A stretch of DNA of 64,000 nucleotides, taken from Curtobacterium sp. MCJR17_055. Its GTDB lineage: Bacteria > Actinomycetota > Actinomycetes > Actinomycetales > Microbacteriaceae. Both the position numbers and the translations under genes were made by a program. Under the pieces are notes generated by a model. The model made no database searches, had not been told where the DNA came from, and saw nothing but the letters and a program-made list of their open reading frames with translations. Numbering within the stretch: position 1 is the stretch's first letter; the number at the start of each line of letters is the position of its first letter. The DNA lies in contig NZ_QKLF01000004.1 of the NCBI RefSeq assembly GCF_003224335.1, forward strand, positions 310,001 to 374,000, written 5' to 3'. Positions 59,987 through 64,000 of this stretch are shown here, in pieces.

Positions 59987-60847
59987 TCAGCGCGTGTGCG
60001 TGGCGCGGGCGCGGACGGTGAGCGCCACCCGGAGCGCGACGCGGAGCGGCCAGAGCCACCAGGCCGAGTACTTCTGCGCGAGGAAGCGGTAGGCGCTCTC
60101 GTGGTGCGCACGGCGCATCCGGTCCGAGGACCCCTGGGTCGCGGTCCCACCGACGTGCGTGGCGACGGCGGCCGGTTCGTACACGTTCCGGTAGCCGCTC
60201 CGGCCGATCCGCCAGCCGAGGTCCACGTCCTCGAAGTACATGAAGAAGCCCTCGTCGAACCCGCCGAGGCGGTCGAACACGTCGCGGCGGACGAGCACGC
60301 ACGCGCCCGAGAGCCAGCCCGCGTCACGGCGGCCGGTGTGGTCGCCGTCCTGCCGGTACCGCCTCGTCCACGGGTTGTCCTGCCAGACGTTCGCGAACAC
60401 GGCGTGCCCGAGACCGGTGCGGAGGGACGGCACGAGCCGCGCCGACGGGTACACCTGCCCGTCCGTCTCCAGCAGCTTCGGGCCGACGGCGCCGATCGTC
60501 GGGTCCGACTCCGCCGTCGCGACCATCCGGTCGAGGGCGGACGGTTCGAGCACGACGTCCGGGTTCGACACGAGCACCCAGCGCACCTCGGGGGCGAGGG
60601 TGGCGACGGCCCGGTTGACGGCCGCACCGTAGCCGAGGTTCGCACCGACGGCGACGAACCGGGCACCGGCGGCCTCGGTGACCGCGCGGAGCTCGTCGGC
60701 GGTCGTGGAGTCGTTGTCCGCGACGACGACCTCGACGTCGCGTCCGCTGGCGGCCGGCACCGACGCGAGGAACGGGGGGAGGACGTCGACCGACTCGTAC
60801 GTGACCGTGACGACGGCGACCCGCGCGGGGTGCGTGTCCGTGCTCAT
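59987..60847 (-). CDS. GT2 glycosyltransferase, rhamnosyltransferase-like
   Basis: The 286-residue enzyme has RVAVVTVTYESVDVLPPFLASV, VVADNDSTTADELR, LVSNPDVVLEPSALD and FFMYFEDVDLGWRIGRSGY. The last block is the acceptor/base motif (ExDxxWR type) of rhamnosyl- and galactofuranosyltransferases such as WbbL. The WbbL type is supported by the rml genes in the window. Start ATG 60847 overlaps the upstream GT4 stop (ATGA). The C-terminus has a basic amphipathic stretch that could bind the membrane. Confidence 0.88.
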   Translation of the reverse strand: MSTDTHPARVAVVTVTYESVDVLPPFLASVPAASGRDVEVVVADNDSTTADELRAVTEAAGARFVAVGANLGYGAAVNRAVATLAPEVRWVLVSNPDVVLEPSALDRMVATAESDPTIGAVGPKLLETDGQVYPSARLVPSLRTGLGHAVFANVWQDNPWTRRYRQDGDHTGRRDAGWLSGACVLVRRDVFDRLGGFDEGFFMYFEDVDLGWRIGRSGYRNVYEPAAVATHVGGTATQGSSDRMRRAHHESAYRFLAQKYSAWWLWPLRVALRVALTVRARATHTR

Positions 60848-61983
60848 GCGAAGACCTCCAGGTGGCGCTCGGCGCACGCGGCCCACGTGAAGGTCGCGGC
60901 GCGGGCCTCGGCGCGTGCGACCCGCTCGGCGCGGACCTCCGGCGCCTCGGCGAGCAGCGCCGCGAGGGCGTCCGCGATCGGGCCGGCGTCCGGTTCGGTG
61001 TAGGTCACGGCGTCGCCGCCGACCTCGGGGATCGCCAGTCGACGGGTGGTGAGGACGTCCGCGCCCGAGGCCATCGCCTCGAGCACCGGCAGGCCGAAGC
61101 CCTCCGCGGTGCTCGGGTAGACCACGACGCGCGCGCCCCCGAGGAACGCGCGGAGCTCCTCGACCGGCAGGTACCCGAGGTAGCGGACCGGGGCACCGGG
61201 GACGTCACCCGCGGCGGTGAGCTCGGCGCGTGCGTCCTCGTCCCAGCCGAGTCCGCCGGCGACCAGCAGCGCCGGCACCGCCGCGCCGCCACCGTCGGCG
61301 GCCCGTGCGGTGAGCGCGCGGTGCGCGGCGATGAGCTCCGGCACCCGCTTGCGCGGTTCGACCGTGCCGAGGAAGGCGATCCACGCGTCGTCGCCGAGCG
61401 CGTGCTCCGCACGGAAGGCGGCCGTCTCCGCGGCCGTCGGCACCCGGAAGAGCGTGCGGTCGACCCCGAGGTGGGCCACGACCGTGGGACGCGCGGACCG
61501 ACCCGCCAACCGGTCGAGCTCGGCGACGGTGGCCGCGCTCGGCGCGACCGTCCGTCGGGCGAGTCGCCGTGCGAGACGGGTCCAGGTCCGGAAGAACAGC
61601 ACCTTCAGGCGCGAGTGCGCGGCCGGGTCCGAGAAGAACGTCGCGTCGTGCAGGGTGACGACCGTCCGGGAGGCCCGGGTCACCGGGAACGTGTAGTGCG
61701 GGCTGTGCAGGACCTCGGCGCCGACGCGACGCGCCGTCACCGGCAGCAGCGTCTGCTCCCACACGAGGCGCAGCGGGCGGGAGGCGGTCCACCGCGGTGC
61801 CGCGTGGTAGCGGTGTCCGGGTGCGATCCCGCGCAACCAGGCGAGGTCGCCCGGCTTGACGACCACGTCGACACGGACGTCCAGCTCGGCGAGGCCCTGC
61901 AGCAGCCCGGCGATGTAGCGGGCGACGCCGCCGCGGTTCGGCGGGATCGAGGTGGCGTCGACGAGCACGGGGAGTGCCCGCAC
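60844..61983 (-). CDS. GT4-family glycosyltransferase
   Basis: The 379-residue GT-B enzyme begins LPVLVDATSIPPNRGGVARYIAGLLQ. It has HSPHYTFPVT, TVVTLHDATFFSDPAAH, FLGTVEPRKRVPELIAAH and YPSTAEGFGLPVLEAMASGA. It is one base after the ABC exporter gene and overlaps the next GT2 by ATGA, so it belongs to the exporter operon. The GTG start at 61983 is supported by this spacing. Confidence 0.9.
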   Translation of the reverse strand: MRALPVLVDATSIPPNRGGVARYIAGLLQGLAELDVRVDVVVKPGDLAWLRGIAPGHRYHAAPRWTASRPLRLVWEQTLLPVTARRVGAEVLHSPHYTFPVTRASRTVVTLHDATFFSDPAAHSRLKVLFFRTWTRLARRLARRTVAPSAATVAELDRLAGRSARPTVVAHLGVDRTLFRVPTAAETAAFRAEHALGDDAWIAFLGTVEPRKRVPELIAAHRALTARAADGGGAAVPALLVAGGLGWDEDARAELTAAGDVPGAPVRYLGYLPVEELRAFLGGARVVVYPSTAEGFGLPVLEAMASGADVLTTRRLAIPEVGGDAVTYTEPDAGPIADALAALLAEAPEVRAERVARAEARAATFTWAACAERHLEVFA

Positions 61984-61984
61984 C

Positions 61985-63223
61985 TCAGCTGACCTGGCGC
62001 TCGGTGGTCCGCGTCCAGGCGATCCCGGACTGCGTGTCCTCGTCGACGACGACGAAGCGCGCCGCCTCGCGCTGGATGACGATGTGCTCCCCGTTCGGCT
62101 TCGCCAGGAAGACGTGCACGAAGTACTGGCCGCCGCCGAGCCGCAGGTCGTGCAGGTGCCACTCGACGGTCGCGGTCCCGCGCAGGGGGTCGTGACGGGT
62201 CTCGAGCTGCCGGCTGTCGACGCCGAAGGCGGGGTGCCCGAGGTGGTTCTCGATCTTGATGCCCGCGCGCCACTCGGGCAGGACCGTGGTGTGGGAGAAC
62301 GTCGCGCGGACGACGAGGTCGTCGCCGTGGCGGTGCTCGGCGCCCGCGGGCTTGCCGGGGATCTCGAGCTCGACGTGCTCGACCTTGCCCGGGCTGGCGG
62401 TCTCCTCCGGGTGGTTCGCCTCGACCTCGGCGACGCGGCGGTCCTCGAGGATCTCGCGGAAGTTCTTCACGGCCAGCCGTGCCGACCCCTGGAACATCAC
62501 CTCGCCGTGGTGCAGGACGACGGCGGAATCGCAGAGTTCCTGCACCTGTCCGAGCGAGTGCGACACCAGGATGATCGTGCGGCCCTGCTCCTGGAACTCG
62601 CGGATCTTGTCGAGGCACTTCTTCTGGAACTGCTCGTCTCCGACGGCCAGGACCTCGTCCACGAGCAGCACGTCCGGGTCGGTGTTGATCGCGACCGCGA
62701 AGGCGAGCCGGACGTACATGCCGGACGAGTAGAACTTCACCTGGGTGTCGATGAAGTCGCCGATCCCGGAGAACTGCAGGATGTCCTCGAAGCGGGCCTC
62801 GGTCTCCTCCTGCGTCTGCCCGAGGATCGCGGCGTTGAGGTAGACGTTCTCGCGGCCGGTCAGGTCCGGGTGGAACCCCGCACCGAGCTCGATGAGGGCG
62901 GCGAGGCGACCGCGACGCTCCACGGTGCCGGTGGTCGGCTCGAGGATGCCGCCGATGGTCTTCAGCAGCGTCGACTTGCCGGAGCCGTTCGGGCCGAGCA
63001 GCCCGATCGTGGTTCCGGCCGGGATGTCGAGGCTCACGTCCTTGAGCGCCCAGAAGTCCTCGCTGTGCCGGCGGCCGGCGCGACCGAGCGTGACCACGCG
63101 CTCCTTGAGCGAGTTGTCCTTCCGGATGGTGAAGCGCTTGGAGACGTTCCGCACCGTGACCACGGCGGGGGCGTCGGAGAACGGCGAGGTCGTGGCCTGC
63201 GTCAGGTCGTTGTCGATGCTCAT
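61985..63223 (-). CDS. Polysaccharide ABC exporter ATP-binding protein (Wzt/TagH type)
   Basis: The 412-residue protein has an ATPase domain with Walker A GPNGSGKS (77-84), TGRENVYLNAAILG, signature YSSGMYVRLAFAVA and Walker B VLLVDEVLAVGD. The last ~140 residues (DDLVVRATFSHTTVLPEW, IKIENHLGHPAFGVDS, FVVVDEDTQSG) form a Wzt_C-like beta-sandwich that recognises the exported glycan. The start at 63223 is chosen; the frame runs on into the permease gene but without homology. The permease stop is four bases away. Confidence 0.92.
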   Translation of the reverse strand: MSIDNDLTQATTSPFSDAPAVVTVRNVSKRFTIRKDNSLKERVVTLGRAGRRHSEDFWALKDVSLDIPAGTTIGLLGPNGSGKSTLLKTIGGILEPTTGTVERRGRLAALIELGAGFHPDLTGRENVYLNAAILGQTQEETEARFEDILQFSGIGDFIDTQVKFYSSGMYVRLAFAVAINTDPDVLLVDEVLAVGDEQFQKKCLDKIREFQEQGRTIILVSHSLGQVQELCDSAVVLHHGEVMFQGSARLAVKNFREILEDRRVAEVEANHPEETASPGKVEHVELEIPGKPAGAEHRHGDDLVVRATFSHTTVLPEWRAGIKIENHLGHPAFGVDSRQLETRHDPLRGTATVEWHLHDLRLGGGQYFVHVFLAKPNGEHIVIQREAARFVVVDEDTQSGIAWTRTTERQVS

Positions 63224-63227
63224 CGGA

Positions 63228-64000
63228 TCAGATCTCCTGGGCGAAGTTGCCCTGCAGCTTGGCGAACACGCGCTGGCAGGCGACGAGGGCGACGAGACCG
63301 ACGACGCCCGCGACGGCCAGGCGGAGGAGCAGGTCGGACGGGTACTGCGAGTCGTTGCCCGCCGTCCAGAACGCCCGGTGGATCCCGAGGACCGCGAGCG
63401 TGATCGGGTTCGCCGTGTACAGGTTGAGCAGCCAGGTGTTCGCCGCGTTCGACACCATCTGCCAGCTGTAGACGATGGGCGAGCCCCACATGAGCAGCAG
63501 GACCAGGACCTCGACGAGGTACTGCATGTCGCGCAGGTACACGTTCGCGGCTGCGAGCAGGAGCGCGAGCGCCGTCGCCCAGATGAGGATGACGAGCGTC
63601 GCCGGGAAGAAGTAGAGCAGGTCGGGTCGCACCCAGTCGAAGCCGCTCTGCAGGACCGCTGCGGCGAGGAGCACGACGAGCTGGACGCCGAAGTTGAACA
63701 GCGCGGCACCGACACTGGCCAGGGGGTAGATCTCCCGTGGCAGGTAGACCTTCTTGATGAGCCCGCCGTTCGACACGATGGACGCCGTCCCGGAGGCCAC
63801 GATCTCGCTGAACAGCCCGTAGAGCGTCAGACCGGAGAACACGTAGATGGCGAACTCCGGGATGTTCCGCGACGCGCCGAGGATCTGGCCGAGTACGAAG
63901 TAGTAGATCGCCAGCTGCACGAGCGGACGGATCAGCGTCCACGCGAATCCGAGCGCACTGTCCTTGTACCGGGACTTCAGGTCGCGCCGGATGAGCAGGT
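63228..64000 (-). CDS. Polysaccharide ABC exporter permease (Wzm/TagG type, 5' truncated)
   Basis: The frame is open to the right edge, so the N-terminus is missing. What is seen (about 257 residues) begins LLIRRDLKSRYKDSALGFAW and PLVQLAIYYFVLGQI. This is the conserved start region of the ABC2 membrane family. NGGLIKKVYLPREIYPL follows and then five further hydrophobic segments. It forms the membrane channel for the ATPase encoded next to it and would export a lipid-linked polysaccharide or wall teichoic-type polymer. Confidence 0.9.
   Translation of the reverse strand, partial: LLIRRDLKSRYKDSALGFAWTLIRPLVQLAIYYFVLGQILGASRNIPEFAIYVFSGLTLYGLFSEIVASGTASIVSNGGLIKKVYLPREIYPLASVGAALFNFGVQLVVLLAAAVLQSGFDWVRPDLLYFFPATLVILIWATALALLLAAANVYLRDMQYLVEVLVLLLMWGSPIVYSWQMVSNAANTWLLNLYTANPITLAVLGIHRAFWTAGNDSQYPSDLLLRLAVAGVVGLVALVACQRVFAKLQGNFAQEI

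Overview
The window is a high-GC, gene-dense piece of an actinobacterial chromosome. The family content points to Microbacteriaceae, probably a Curtobacterium-like plant-associated genus: DUF805 proteins, sdhCDAB, an AccA3/AccD/epsilon acyl-CoA carboxylase, many GTG starts, and many starts placed 6-7 bases after a TANNNT -10 box. The genus is an inference from gene content. I see no rRNA, tRNA, CRISPR array, insertion sequence or prophage.

Layout. 1-2.6 kb: the tail of an MDR-type oxidoreductase and three tandem DUF805 membrane proteins, two of them with Tyr/Gly/Gln/Pro-rich repeat N-termini. 2.6-6.9 kb (minus): a TNT-type putative NAD glycohydrolase and the succinate dehydrogenase operon sdhC-D-A-B. 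6.9-9.5 kb: a mannosyltransferase-like GT4 and manC, divergently arranged. 9.6-21.6 kb: a nucleoside uptake and salvage block, with a BMP-type ABC importer (lipoprotein, double ATPase, two permeases), cdd, deoA, add, a PTS IIA/IIB pair without IIC, punA and a phosphopento/hexomutase. 21.6-22.8 kb: an AbiEi-like protein with a nuclease-like C-terminus between two related hairpins. 22.9-33.8 kb: accA3, maf, a TrmA/RumA-type methyltransferase, a LuxR response regulator with a histidine kinase and a kinase-like membrane protein, accE-accD, birA and a PH-domain membrane protein. 33.8-41 kb: UDP-glucose dehydrogenase and envelope-glycan genes (GT4, pyruvyltransferase, flippase-like protein, DUF2142-type membrane protein, GtrA). 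41.1-45 kb: purK and purE separated by a secreted GH6 cellulase. 45-51 kb: a secreted GH25 lysozyme, a lipoprotein, GT4, a polytopic membrane protein and a pentapeptide-repeat/Ig-like protein. 51-64 kb: dTDP-rhamnose genes (rmlD, B, C, A), six more glycosyltransferases and a Wzm/Wzt-type polysaccharide ABC exporter cut by the window edge.

How the parts fit. The backbone (sdh, cdd-deoA-add, punA-pmmB, accA3, maf, accD/accE, birA, PH protein, GtrA, purK/purE) keeps gene neighbourhoods also found in Mycobacterium tuberculosis. Insertions stand out against it: the Ugd/pyruvyltransferase island between the PH gene and gtrA, the cellulase between purK and purE, and the AbiEi-like gene after the mutase. 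The BMP importer would bring in nucleosides. Cdd, Add, DeoA, PunA and the mutase would turn them into bases and sugar phosphates. ManC, Ugd and RmlABCD supply GDP-mannose, UDP-glucuronate and dTDP-rhamnose to the glycosyltransferases, and the ABC exporter would move the finished glycan across the membrane.
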